Assembly: GCF_024339125.1 (NCBI RefSeq)
Contig: NZ_CP101417.1
Coordinates: 5,095,001-5,159,000, forward strand
Direction: 5' to 3'
Length of the DNA stretch: 64,000 nucleotides
Origin: Xanthomonas hortorum
GTDB lineage: Bacteria > Pseudomonadota > Gammaproteobacteria > Xanthomonadales > Xanthomonadaceae
The stretch's first letter is position 1. Each line of letters begins with the position of its first letter. The position numbers and the translations under genes are program-made. The notes beneath the pieces were generated by a model. The model had not been told where the DNA came from. It made no database searches and saw only the letters and a program-made list of their open reading frames with translations. Shown piece after piece: positions 57,134-64,000 of the stretch.

Positions 57134-60100
57134 CTAGTCGGCAACGGGGTCTTCCTGTGCGTCGCTGGCGTCAGCAAGCGCGCGCGCCAGTGCCTGCGCG
57201 AGCAAGTCGCCGGTGACCGGCTTGCGCAAGAATCCATTGCATCCGGCCGCCATCGCCTGCGGTTCTGCATCGGCGTCGGCGCGTGCGGTCACCGCAACGA
57301 TCGGAAAACGCACGCCGCGCGCGCGCAACTGCGCCACCAGTGCCGCGCCGTCGATGCCGGGCAGGTCCAGGTCGCACAGGCCGGCATCGAAGCTGCGCGT
57401 ACTCACCTCGGCCAGTGCCGCAAGACCATGCAACACATGCGTGACCTGATGCCCTCGCGTCTGCAGCAGGCCGACAATCACTTGCGCCACGGTGGGGTCG
57501 TCTTCGACCAGCAGCAGCTGCAGTGGCGCCTGATCGTGAAGCGGCGTTGTGCGTGCCACATTCGGCGTCACTGCGGGTAACGCAGCCACCCAGCGCAATG
57601 GCAGCTCGACCACGAAACACGCGCCCTGCCCCAGTTCGCTGCTGACCGTCACTTCACCGCCCATGGCCGCTGCCAATTCGCGGCAGATCGCCAGCCCCAG
57701 GCCGCTGCCGCCATGCCGCGCAAGCGTGAGCGCGCCTTCGGCCTGCTCGAAGCGCTGGAACAAGCGCCCGCGCTGTTCTGCACTCATGCCGGGGCCGGTA
57801 TCGCGCACCTCCATCCGGATGCCTTGCTTGTGGCCTTGCGGCAGCACTGAGACACGCAAACTCACACTGCCGCGCTCAGTGAACTTGACCGCGTTGAACA
57901 ACAGATTGAGCAGGATCTGCTGCACCCGGCTGGCATCGCCGTGCAGTGCCGGCGGCAGCGCATCCTCCAGTTCGCACTCGAAGACCAACTGCTTCTGCTC
58001 GGCAGTCGGGCGCACCAGCTCGGCCACTTGCCTGATCAGCTGGCGCAAATCGAAATCGCGGTAATCCAATGGCAGCTTGCCGGCCTCGATCCGCGCCAGA
58101 TCCAACGCATCGTTGACCAGCCGCAACAGATGCTTGCCCGCCGACTGGATGGCGCTGGCATAGCCCTGCTGACGTCCATCCAACGGCGTCTGCAGCAGCA
58201 ACTCGCTCATCCCCAGCACACCGGTCATCGGCGTACGCACCTCGTGCCCCAATGTCGCAAGAAACCGCGTCTTGGCCTGCGACGCCTGCTCGGCAAGCTC
58301 GCGTTTGTGCTGCGCAAGTTGCCATTGCGCACGCATGCGCACACGCCGACGATAGGCGGCGGCAAGCAATGCGCTCAGCAGCAAGCCAAGCAGGCAGATC
58401 AGCGCGATGCCGACGTCGCTGCGCCACCAGGGTGGATTGACCGTAAATCGCAGAGTGCGCACTGGCGAGCGATTACCCAAGGGATCTACACCCTGCAGCG
58501 CGAGCTCGTAGTTGCCGGCAGGCAAACTGGCAAATTCGCGGATCCCCGCGTTGCCCGAGGTCTGCCACTCCGTATCGAAGCCTTTCAAGAAACTGCGATA
58601 ACGATTGGAAAGCGGATCGCTATACGACAGCAGGCGACTGACGATCTGCAACTGCCGGTCCCCGGGACCCAGCTGAAACGGGCGATCCATCGGCAACGCG
58701 ATGCGTGCACCATTACGCAGCACGCTGAGATGTTCCAACTGCAATGCGGGCACAGACGGTGCGATATCGGGCATTGCGGTATCCAGCAACACGGTGGAGC
58801 CATCGCTGGTCGCCCCGATCAAGGTGTCGCCCGCCATCAGCAGGCAATGCTGGACGAATTCCTGACTGGTCAACCCATCGCGCGTGCCGATATTGCGCAG
58901 CCGTGCCGGCGTCACCGAGGGATCGATCCGCCAGAGCCCACGTAAGCTGGAAATCCAGACCCTGCCATGCGGGTCGATCTGCATTGCAGAGGCGTCGAAC
59001 CCGGCCAGCCCGTCGGCTTCGCCCACGTGGCGCACACGCGTCCAGCCTGTTGCGGTTTTTTTCCATTGTTCCGCACCGGTGGCCCGGTATACCCACACCG
59101 TCTCCGGCGATTGGCTGGCAAACGCCTGGATCGGGGTTCCTTCGAGACCTGCAACCGGCACAAAGCGGCGAGAGGTGTCGTCCCAGGCAAACATGCCGCC
59201 CTCGCCCGCAGCCCAGACACGCCCGTCGGGGCCTTGTTCAAGCTGCTGTACAGCGATGTCGCTGAGGCCATGCAGGTCCTGCTGAGTGATGCGCTGCAAG
59301 ACGCGGCCGCTACGTAAATCGCGCTGCTGCACCATGTCGAGGAATGCCATCCACACCGTGTCGCCCTGCTCGATGATCCAGTCCGGCGCCGACAGCGCGG
59401 ATGCCGGTTCGGGACCATCAGACGGCCAGTGGATGAACTCACCAGTGCGCAGATCCATCCGCGAGAGACCAAAGCTCAAATTGCCCAGCCAGACACGCTG
59501 CAGACGATCCTCCAACGCCGACACCAGCTCCATGCCCTTGAGATGCGGCGACTGCAATCCTGTCTGAAACGTGTCGCCCGTGCTCGGATCAACGCGCAAC
59601 AAGCGACCGTCTGTATCCACCTGCCACAAACCACCAGACCGTGTGGCGGGTGCCAGATTGCAATAAATGGCATCGCCGGTCGGCGCGGCGGGCTTGAGCA
59701 CGGCACTGCGCTTCCAATCCGCCGGCAAATACCCCAGGCCAGTGCCATGCATCGGAACCCAAAGCCCCCCATCGGCCGCTCCCAGCAGACCGACCACATT
59801 ACGGCGCGACAACGGACCCTCACCGCTGAAGGCAGGGACCGGTGGACGCTCGCCACGCGTCCGCCATAGACCGCGTCCGCTCCCTAGCCAGAACTCGCCG
59901 TCCTGAGCAGCCACTGCGCCCCAGAACTCGTTGCCGCTACCGAACATCGTTCCCCAGGGAAGCGGCTGCCATTGATCGTTGGACCCCATGACATGCAATC
60001 CAGACTCGCTGCCCAGCCACAGACGGTCGCCGGTCCATTGCAGACCGAAAATGGCCGACTGCCGGTTCGGCTCGTCCGGGACATATTCGCGACGCAGATG

Positions 60101-60703
60101 TTTCCCGTCGTAATAAGCCAGTCCATTACTGGTTGCGATCCAGAGCCGCTGCCGGTTGTCCGCCGCAAGATTCATGACCATGGCCTGGTCAAGATCGCCA
60201 TCGACCGCACCCAGATCCACCGACGACATCGTCCCACCAGCATCGATGCGGACCAGCGCGCCGGACGTGGTCCCGGCCCAGATATAGCCGTCGAACGCAG
60301 CGATGCTGTAGATCTCGCCGTCCTTCAACAAAGGATAGTCCACAGTGCGATAGTGGCGAAACTGGCGTCGTCCGGCATCCATGACGCTCAACGTCTTGCC
60401 GCAGCCGATCCATATCCTGTCCAGCGCATCGATATGCAGCGCCTGGACCGCATTGCAGGGCAACGACGCAGGGTCGTTCGGATCGTGTCTCCAGGTCCTG
60501 AATCCCGCGCCGTCGTAACGCACCAGGCCATCCAGGGTGCCAAGCCACAGATAACCGGCACGATCCTGGTGGATCGCAACCACCATGGTCGATGGAAGTC
60601 CATCGCTGGGCCCTACAATGCGGAAACGGGGAATCTCGGGAATCTTCGCCGCACATGGCAAAGCGCCAAGCAGCAAGACAAGCACAACGATGAGCGCACG
60701 CAT
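57134..60703 (-). CDS. Hybrid histidine kinase with Reg_prop propeller sensor (paralog 4)
   Basis: The start at 60703 (MRALIVVLVLLLGALPCAA) follows AAAGGA and gives a signal peptide and 1189 residues. The blades include GYLWLGTLDGLVRYDG, IWAGTTSGALVRID, LWIATSNGLAYYDG and LWLGSESGLHVM. These are followed by a Y_Y_Y domain, the membrane helix WWRSDVGIALICLLGLLLSALLAAAY, HisKA (LATLGHEVRTP), HATPase (LLFNAVKF, DTGPGM, GSGLGLAI) and a receiver with GLCDLDLPGIDGAAL. It is the first gene of the tandem array in the direction of transcription, 85 bases ahead of paralog 3, and is divergent from yceI. Confidence 0.9.
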   Translation of the reverse strand: MRALIVVLVLLLGALPCAAKIPEIPRFRIVGPSDGLPSTMVVAIHQDRAGYLWLGTLDGLVRYDGAGFRTWRHDPNDPASLPCNAVQALHIDALDRIWIGCGKTLSVMDAGRRQFRHYRTVDYPLLKDGEIYSIAAFDGYIWAGTTSGALVRIDAGGTMSSVDLGAVDGDLDQAMVMNLAADNRQRLWIATSNGLAYYDGKHLRREYVPDEPNRQSAIFGLQWTGDRLWLGSESGLHVMGSNDQWQPLPWGTMFGSGNEFWGAVAAQDGEFWLGSGRGLWRTRGERPPVPAFSGEGPLSRRNVVGLLGAADGGLWVPMHGTGLGYLPADWKRSAVLKPAAPTGDAIYCNLAPATRSGGLWQVDTDGRLLRVDPSTGDTFQTGLQSPHLKGMELVSALEDRLQRVWLGNLSFGLSRMDLRTGEFIHWPSDGPEPASALSAPDWIIEQGDTVWMAFLDMVQQRDLRSGRVLQRITQQDLHGLSDIAVQQLEQGPDGRVWAAGEGGMFAWDDTSRRFVPVAGLEGTPIQAFASQSPETVWVYRATGAEQWKKTATGWTRVRHVGEADGLAGFDASAMQIDPHGRVWISSLRGLWRIDPSVTPARLRNIGTRDGLTSQEFVQHCLLMAGDTLIGATSDGSTVLLDTAMPDIAPSVPALQLEHLSVLRNGARIALPMDRPFQLGPGDRQLQIVSRLLSYSDPLSNRYRSFLKGFDTEWQTSGNAGIREFASLPAGNYELALQGVDPLGNRSPVRTLRFTVNPPWWRSDVGIALICLLGLLLSALLAAAYRRRVRMRAQWQLAQHKRELAEQASQAKTRFLATLGHEVRTPMTGVLGMSELLLQTPLDGRQQGYASAIQSAGKHLLRLVNDALDLARIEAGKLPLDYRDFDLRQLIRQVAELVRPTAEQKQLVFECELEDALPPALHGDASRVQQILLNLLFNAVKFTERGSVSLRVSVLPQGHKQGIRMEVRDTGPGMSAEQRGRLFQRFEQAEGALTLARHGGSGLGLAICRELAAAMGGEVTVSSELGQGACFVVELPLRWVAALPAVTPNVARTTPLHDQAPLQLLLVEDDPTVAQVIVGLLQTRGHQVTHVLHGLAALAEVSTRSFDAGLCDLDLPGIDGAALVAQLRARGVRFPIVAVTARADADAEPQAMAAGCNGFLRKPVTGDLLAQALARALADASDAQEDPVAD

Positions 60704-60733
60704 GTGGGCATCCTTTCCACGTCCAGCCCGCAT

Positions 60734-60756
60734 GCTCGCAACGGATCGTTGCGAGC
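60734..60756. promoter_or_regulatory. Perfect palindrome between kinase paralog 4 and yceI
   Basis: GCTCGCAACG-GAT-CGTTGCGAGC is a perfect 10-3-10 inverted repeat in the 95-base divergent gap, about 30 bases before the kinase start and 42 before yceI. It has the form of an operator controlling one or both genes, and no known regulator site was recognised. Confidence 0.5.
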
Positions 60757-60798
60757 GCAAGCCAAGCGGAGCGCAGCGGGAATGCCTAGAATCCGCCC

Positions 60799-61455
60799 AT
60801 GACAATCCTCGCCCGCCTGTTGCTGCTTCCCGCCCTGGTCGCGACCAGCCTTGCCGCAACCGCCGCGCCGGTGCGTTACGCGCTGGATCCGGTGCACACG
60901 CGGGTGCTGTTCGCAGTCGAACATGCCGGGTTTTCCAAGGCGTTGGGCACCGTTTCGGGAAGTAGCGGCACGCTGGTGTTCGACCCGGACGACTGGGCCT
61001 CCGCACGGCTGGATGTCAATGTGCCGCTGCACCGCGCCGACCTGGGCGATGCCAAGTGGAACGAGGCCACGCTGGCGCGCAACCTGCTCGACGCCGAGCG
61101 GTTTCCCGACGCGCATTTCGTCTCCACGCAGGTGGTCGCAAGCGGCGAAAACCACGCCAAGGTCACTGGAAATCTGACCCTGCATGGCGTCACCCGCCCG
61201 GTCACCCTGGACGTCACCCTCAACGCGCTCAAACGTCATCCGCTGCCGCCGTTCCGACGCACTGCCGGTTTCTCGGCCACCGCCACGCTGAGCCGTGCCG
61301 AGTTCGGAATCGATGCGTGGAAGTCGATGATCGGCGACTCGGTGGAACTGCGCATCGAAGCCGAAGCCGTGCGCGAGGGCCGCGCCGAAGACGACGCACC
61401 GCAACCGCAGAACACACCCGCCGCCCCTGACGCTGCCACCAGCCCGGAATCCTGA
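60799..61455 (+). CDS. YceI-family periplasmic protein
   Basis: This 218-residue protein has a signal peptide (MTILARLLLLPALVATSLAATAA) and the YceI lipocalin-like barrel: YALDPVHTRVLFAVEHAGFSKALG, RADLGDAKWNEATLARNLLDAERFPDAHFVST, GNLTLHGVTRPVTLDVTLN and RAEFGIDAWKSMIGDSVEL. YceI proteins bind isoprenoid-like lipids or quinones in the periplasm. The acidic Pro/Ala-rich tail is an extension. It lies 2 bases before the cytochrome b561 gene and forms an operon with it and a second YceI. Confidence 0.9.
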   Translation: MTILARLLLLPALVATSLAATAAPVRYALDPVHTRVLFAVEHAGFSKALGTVSGSSGTLVFDPDDWASARLDVNVPLHRADLGDAKWNEATLARNLLDAERFPDAHFVSTQVVASGENHAKVTGNLTLHGVTRPVTLDVTLNALKRHPLPPFRRTAGFSATATLSRAEFGIDAWKSMIGDSVELRIEAEAVREGRAEDDAPQPQNTPAAPDAATSPES

Positions 61456-61457
61456 GC

Positions 61458-62021
61458 ATGAGCCTGAAGAACATCGAACGTTGGGGCGGTGTCAGCCAGA
61501 CCCTGCATTGGCTGATCGCACTGCTGATTCTGGCGTTGGGCGTGGTTGGCCTGATCATGGGCGACCTGCCCAAGACCCCGAAATATTTCTGGGTCTACAC
61601 CGCGCACAAGTCGGTGGGCCTGACCGTGCTGGCACTGGTGATCGTGCGGCTGGGCTGGCGCATTTATGCAGGCGCGCCGCCGCCGGTAAGCGGCACGCCG
61701 CGCTGGCAGGAACGCATCGCCGGGCTCACCCACTGGCTGCTGTACGCCATGATCTTCGCCATGCCGTTGTCCGGCTGGCTGTACGACTCCACCAGCGGCC
61801 TGCGCCCGTTCCGTTGGTTCGGCTTGTTTGCCGTCCCCAAGCTCAGCCCGCCTGACGAACAACTGCGCGCAATTGCGCATTTCATCCACGAGTGGGGCTT
61901 CTGGTTGTTGATTGCGGTAGTGCTGGCGCATGCCGGCGCTGCGCTCTATCACCACCTGTTCCAGCGTGACGCCACCTTGGTGCGGATGTTGCCGCGCGGT
62001 TGGCTCTCCTCCAAACCCTAA
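61458..62021 (+). CDS. Cytochrome b561
   Basis: This 187-residue four-helix membrane cytochrome has haem-ligand histidines in QTLHWLIALLILALG, YTAHKSVGLTVLAL and AHFIHEWGFWLLIAVVLAHAGAALYHHL. It resembles CybB-type di-haem proteins that move electrons from quinol in the inner membrane. It lies between two yceI genes, an arrangement common in proteobacteria and suggesting that a YceI-bound lipid or quinone and b561 work together. Confidence 0.92.
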   Translation: MSLKNIERWGGVSQTLHWLIALLILALGVVGLIMGDLPKTPKYFWVYTAHKSVGLTVLALVIVRLGWRIYAGAPPPVSGTPRWQERIAGLTHWLLYAMIFAMPLSGWLYDSTSGLRPFRWFGLFAVPKLSPPDEQLRAIAHFIHEWGFWLLIAVVLAHAGAALYHHLFQRDATLVRMLPRGWLSSKP

Positions 62022-62031
62022 AGGATTCCCC

Positions 62032-62601
62032 ATGTCGTCCAGGTTGTTCGCCTCTCCCCTGCTGGTCGCCGCCTCATTGGTGGCCACGTTCGCTGCCGCC
62101 CCGGTCCTCGCTGCCGATTACGTGCAGGCGCCCGGTTCGTCGCTGGTGTTTGCCAGCAAGTACGACGGCGAAGTCTTCACCGGCAAGTTCCCCGGTTTCG
62201 ACACCACGCTGAGTTTCGATCCGGCCAATCTGGCCGGTGCCAAGCTCGACGTGCGCATCCCGCTGGCAGGTGCCGTCAGCGGCAATGGCGACCGTGATTC
62301 GACCCTACAGGGGCCGGACTTCTTCAACGTGGCCAAGTTCGCCACCGCGCGCTACCGCGCCGACAAGTTTCGCGCACTCGGCGGCAACCAGTACGCCGCC
62401 GACGGCACGCTGGAATTGCGCGGCATCAGCAAGCCGGTCACGCTGACCTTCACCTGGACACCCGGCGCGCAGCCGGTGCTGGCCGGCAAGGCGGTGGTGA
62501 AGCGCCTGGACTTCGGCGTGGGCGGCGGCGACTGGGCCGACACCAAGACCATCCCCAACGAAACCGCGATCAGCACCAAGGTCGTGTTCAAGGCGAAGTA
62601 A
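62032..62601 (+). CDS. Second YceI-family periplasmic protein
   Basis: The start at 62032 (MSSRLFASPLLVAASLVATFAAAPVLA) follows AAAGGA and gives 189 residues with a signal peptide. The barrel segments are YVQAPGSSLVFASKYDGEVFTGKFPGFDTTLSFDP, GPDFFNVAKFATARYRAD and DGTLELRGISKPVTLTFTW, ending NETAISTKVVFKAK. It is shorter than and distinct from the first YceI of the operon. A terminator follows 30 bases after the stop. Confidence 0.92.
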   Translation: MSSRLFASPLLVAASLVATFAAAPVLAADYVQAPGSSLVFASKYDGEVFTGKFPGFDTTLSFDPANLAGAKLDVRIPLAGAVSGNGDRDSTLQGPDFFNVAKFATARYRADKFRALGGNQYAADGTLELRGISKPVTLTFTWTPGAQPVLAGKAVVKRLDFGVGGGDWADTKTIPNETAISTKVVFKAK

Positions 62602-62631
62602 CGCCACCGGCCGCAACCGGACGCGGCCACT

Positions 62632-62668
62632 AAACGGCGGACTACCTCGTCGGGTCCGCCGTTTTTTT
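62632..62668 (+). terminator. Rho-independent terminator of the yceI-b561-yceI operon
   Basis: AAACGGCGGAC (62632-62642) pairs with GTCCGCCGTTT (62654-62664), followed by a T run to 62668. It is a strong, textbook stem and U tract just past the second yceI. Confidence 0.9.
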
Positions 62669-62733
62669 GTGTCTGGCGATTGGATGACACCGCGCGACAG
62701 TTAGACTCGGCACTCATCCAAAGGACGCCGACG

Positions 62734-63315
62734 ATGCGCACACACGGAACGTTGACCCGCTGGAACCCCGATCGCGGCTTCGGCTTCATTACCCCTGCTC
62801 AGCCGGGCGATGAGGTGTTCGTGCATATTTCAGCGTTTCCCAGAAGCGCAGATGCGCCGCGTATCGGCGAGCTGATTTCCTTCGAGATCGAACCAGGCAA
62901 GGATGGGCGACAGCAAGCGGTGCGCGTGATGCGCGCCGGAGCGCACGCGCCCACGCATGACGCGCCTGTGCGACGCAACACGGCACGCATGGCGCCGGCA
63001 AAAAGACAGATCGGGCTTGGAAAGGTCTTGCTCATGATGCTGGTGCTCGGTGGCGGGGCGTTCGCCTATCAGCAGCGCGATTACTTGATCGATGTATTCA
63101 CCCCGGCATCGGCACTAGAGCAAATGTCGTCGCCAACGCGGCCCGTAGCAACTCCTGCGTCTGCGCCCACCGCGCACTACAGCTGTGGCGGACGCACGCA
63201 CTGCTCGCAGATGACCTCCTGCGACGATGCCACTTACGTGTTGCAGCATTGCCCAAATACCGAAATGGACGGCGACCACGATGGCGTGCCCTGCGAGCAG
63301 CAATGGTGCCGTTGA
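62734..63315 (+). CDS. Cold-shock domain, membrane helix and Excalibur domain protein
   Basis: The start at 62734 (MRTHGTLTRWNPDRGFGFI) follows AAGGA and gives 193 residues. The N-terminal cold-shock domain (about 1-68) keeps RNP1-like RGFGFI and VFVHIS. A basic linker (about 70-100) leads to one membrane helix (VLLMMLVLGGGAFAY), then a Pro/Ala linker and a C-terminal Excalibur domain with DGDHDGVPCE (about 150-193) and several cysteines. A nucleic-acid-binding head would face the cytoplasm and a calcium-binding-like tail the periplasm. The function is unknown. It is monocistronic. Confidence 0.85.
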   Translation: MRTHGTLTRWNPDRGFGFITPAQPGDEVFVHISAFPRSADAPRIGELISFEIEPGKDGRQQAVRVMRAGAHAPTHDAPVRRNTARMAPAKRQIGLGKVLLMMLVLGGGAFAYQQRDYLIDVFTPASALEQMSSPTRPVATPASAPTAHYSCGGRTHCSQMTSCDDATYVLQHCPNTEMDGDHDGVPCEQQWCR

Positions 63316-63414
63316 TCAAAGCGGCTTCCCCCTTGAACGGACGGCCGACAAGAATATTTTGTTAGCCGCATCTTGTTAGATGCACGCCCGGGTCAAACGC
63401 TGAGTCGGTCGAGC

Positions 63415-64000
63415 GCGCGGTGCCCTCACCGCTCGCGGGACACGCCATGAACCCGTCCCTGGGGACCGTGTGGCGGCATCCATGCCGCCACACGGTCCCG
63501 CAAGCGGCGAGGACACCGCACCAGAAAGTTTGCTGGCTGCTCTGTTAAAAACCATGCGTACCAACCATCTCGACTGGTCCTTGCCCGCCCACCGTCGCGT
63601 GACCTTACGCGGCATGGATGCCGCGTAAGAGCCTACATGGACGTACTTGCGGCGTGTCCCGCGATGGTGGGCGGGCAAGGGTCCTGCAGCCAACTCGCAG
63701 CGTCGAGGGCGCGGTGCCCTCACCGCTCGCGGGATACGCCGTGAACCCGTCCCTGGGGCTCGGTGGCGGCATCCATGCCGCCACACGGTCCCGCAAGCGG
63801 TGAAGACACCGCACCAGAAAGTTCGCAGGCTGCTTTGTTAAAAACCATGCGTACCAACCATCTCGACTGGTCCTTGCCCGCCCACCGTCGCGGGACCTTA
63901 CGCGGCATGGATGCCGCGTAAGAGCCTACATGGACGTACTTGCGGCGTGTCCCGCGAGGGTGGGCGGGCAAGGGCCCTGCAGCAAACCCGCAGATGAGCA
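63415..64000 (+). repeat. Two tandem 294-bp copies of the composite palindromic repeat
   Basis: Copy 1 starts at 63415 and copy 2 at 63709, reaching the window edge. Each has module B (63437-63499; 63731-63792), a spacer ending ACCATGCGTACCAACCATCT, and module A (63599-63660; 63891-63952), with A inverted relative to B. Module A is framed by CCTTGCCCGCCCACC and GGTGGGCGGGCAAGG. Both have GCGGCATSSATGCCGC cores. No genuine gene lies here. A 12-base core of the dispersed 17-bp repeat precedes it at 63355-63366. Confidence 0.9.

Noticed and set aside
63376-63971. Several small frames at the window end as hypothetical proteins
   Set aside because: They translate the tandem palindromic repeat. 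The same peptides appear at 30.6 kb and on both strands.
63415-64000. CRISPR array at the window end
   Set aside because: The repeated unit is 294 bases in two near-identical copies with palindromic modules, not short repeats with unique spacers.

Overview
The window is a high-GC chromosomal segment whose gene content and order point to Xanthomonas. The markers are a pip gene beside a plant-responsive LuxR solo, a secreted pectate lyase and a secreted serine protease, a TonB-dependent receptor with SapC, cupin and tryptophan-halogenase genes, large propeller-type hybrid sensor kinases, and intergenic palindromic repeats. No tRNA, rRNA or CRISPR was seen. The genus call is inference from gene content.

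Layout. 0-5 kb: a regulatory phosphotransferase module (mannose-type EIIA, HPr, EI) followed by the Mg channel mgtE and a lipoprotein alpha/beta hydrolase. 5-12.3 kb, minus strand: cydAB (short Q-loop bd oxidase), an M19 dipeptidase, an APC permease and a pectate lyase with its terminator. 12.9-16.4 kb: pip, a LuxR solo and a divergent permease, with two similar lux-box-like sites. 16.7-20.6 kb: a secreted trypsin-fold protease, a Tai4-like protein, an IS5-family element with a frameshifted transposase, and a Tat-type MBL hydrolase. 20.6-30.4 kb, minus strand: tryptophan halogenase, cupin_8, SapC, TonB-dependent receptor, then an M1 peptidase with a strong terminator. 31-33 kb: soxR and a divergent MFS exporter with a SoxR-box-like palindrome between them.

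33.3-38.5 kb holds a compact minus-strand operon of seven genes: DUF2170, PspA/IM30, a K+ channel with a TrkA-N domain, DUF2491, DUF350, DUF1190 lipoprotein and an ATP-grasp enzyme. It resembles the E. coli yjfI-yjfC set with a channel added, and looks like a membrane-stress module. 38.8-42.7 kb is housekeeping (pdxH, aroK-aroB, a WGR protein, hemE). A drug exporter of the MdtD type at 43.3-44.7 kb is broken by an in-frame TAG.

44.8-60.7 kb is the most striking part: four tandem paralogous hybrid histidine kinases of about 1190 residues each (signal peptide, Reg_prop propeller, Y_Y_Y domain, one membrane helix, HisKA, HATPase, receiver). The second copy is split by an IS5-family element inserted at CTAG, and removing the element with one TA copy restores a continuous frame. 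The first two copies share nearly identical transmitters and a conserved promoter block, but have diverged, differently composed propellers. A perfect 10-3-10 palindrome lies between the fourth kinase and a divergent yceI - cytochrome b561 - yceI operon. The window ends with a cold-shock-domain/Excalibur membrane protein and two tandem 294-bp copies of a composite palindromic repeat that also occurs once at 30.6 kb and in diverged form at 42.9 kb.
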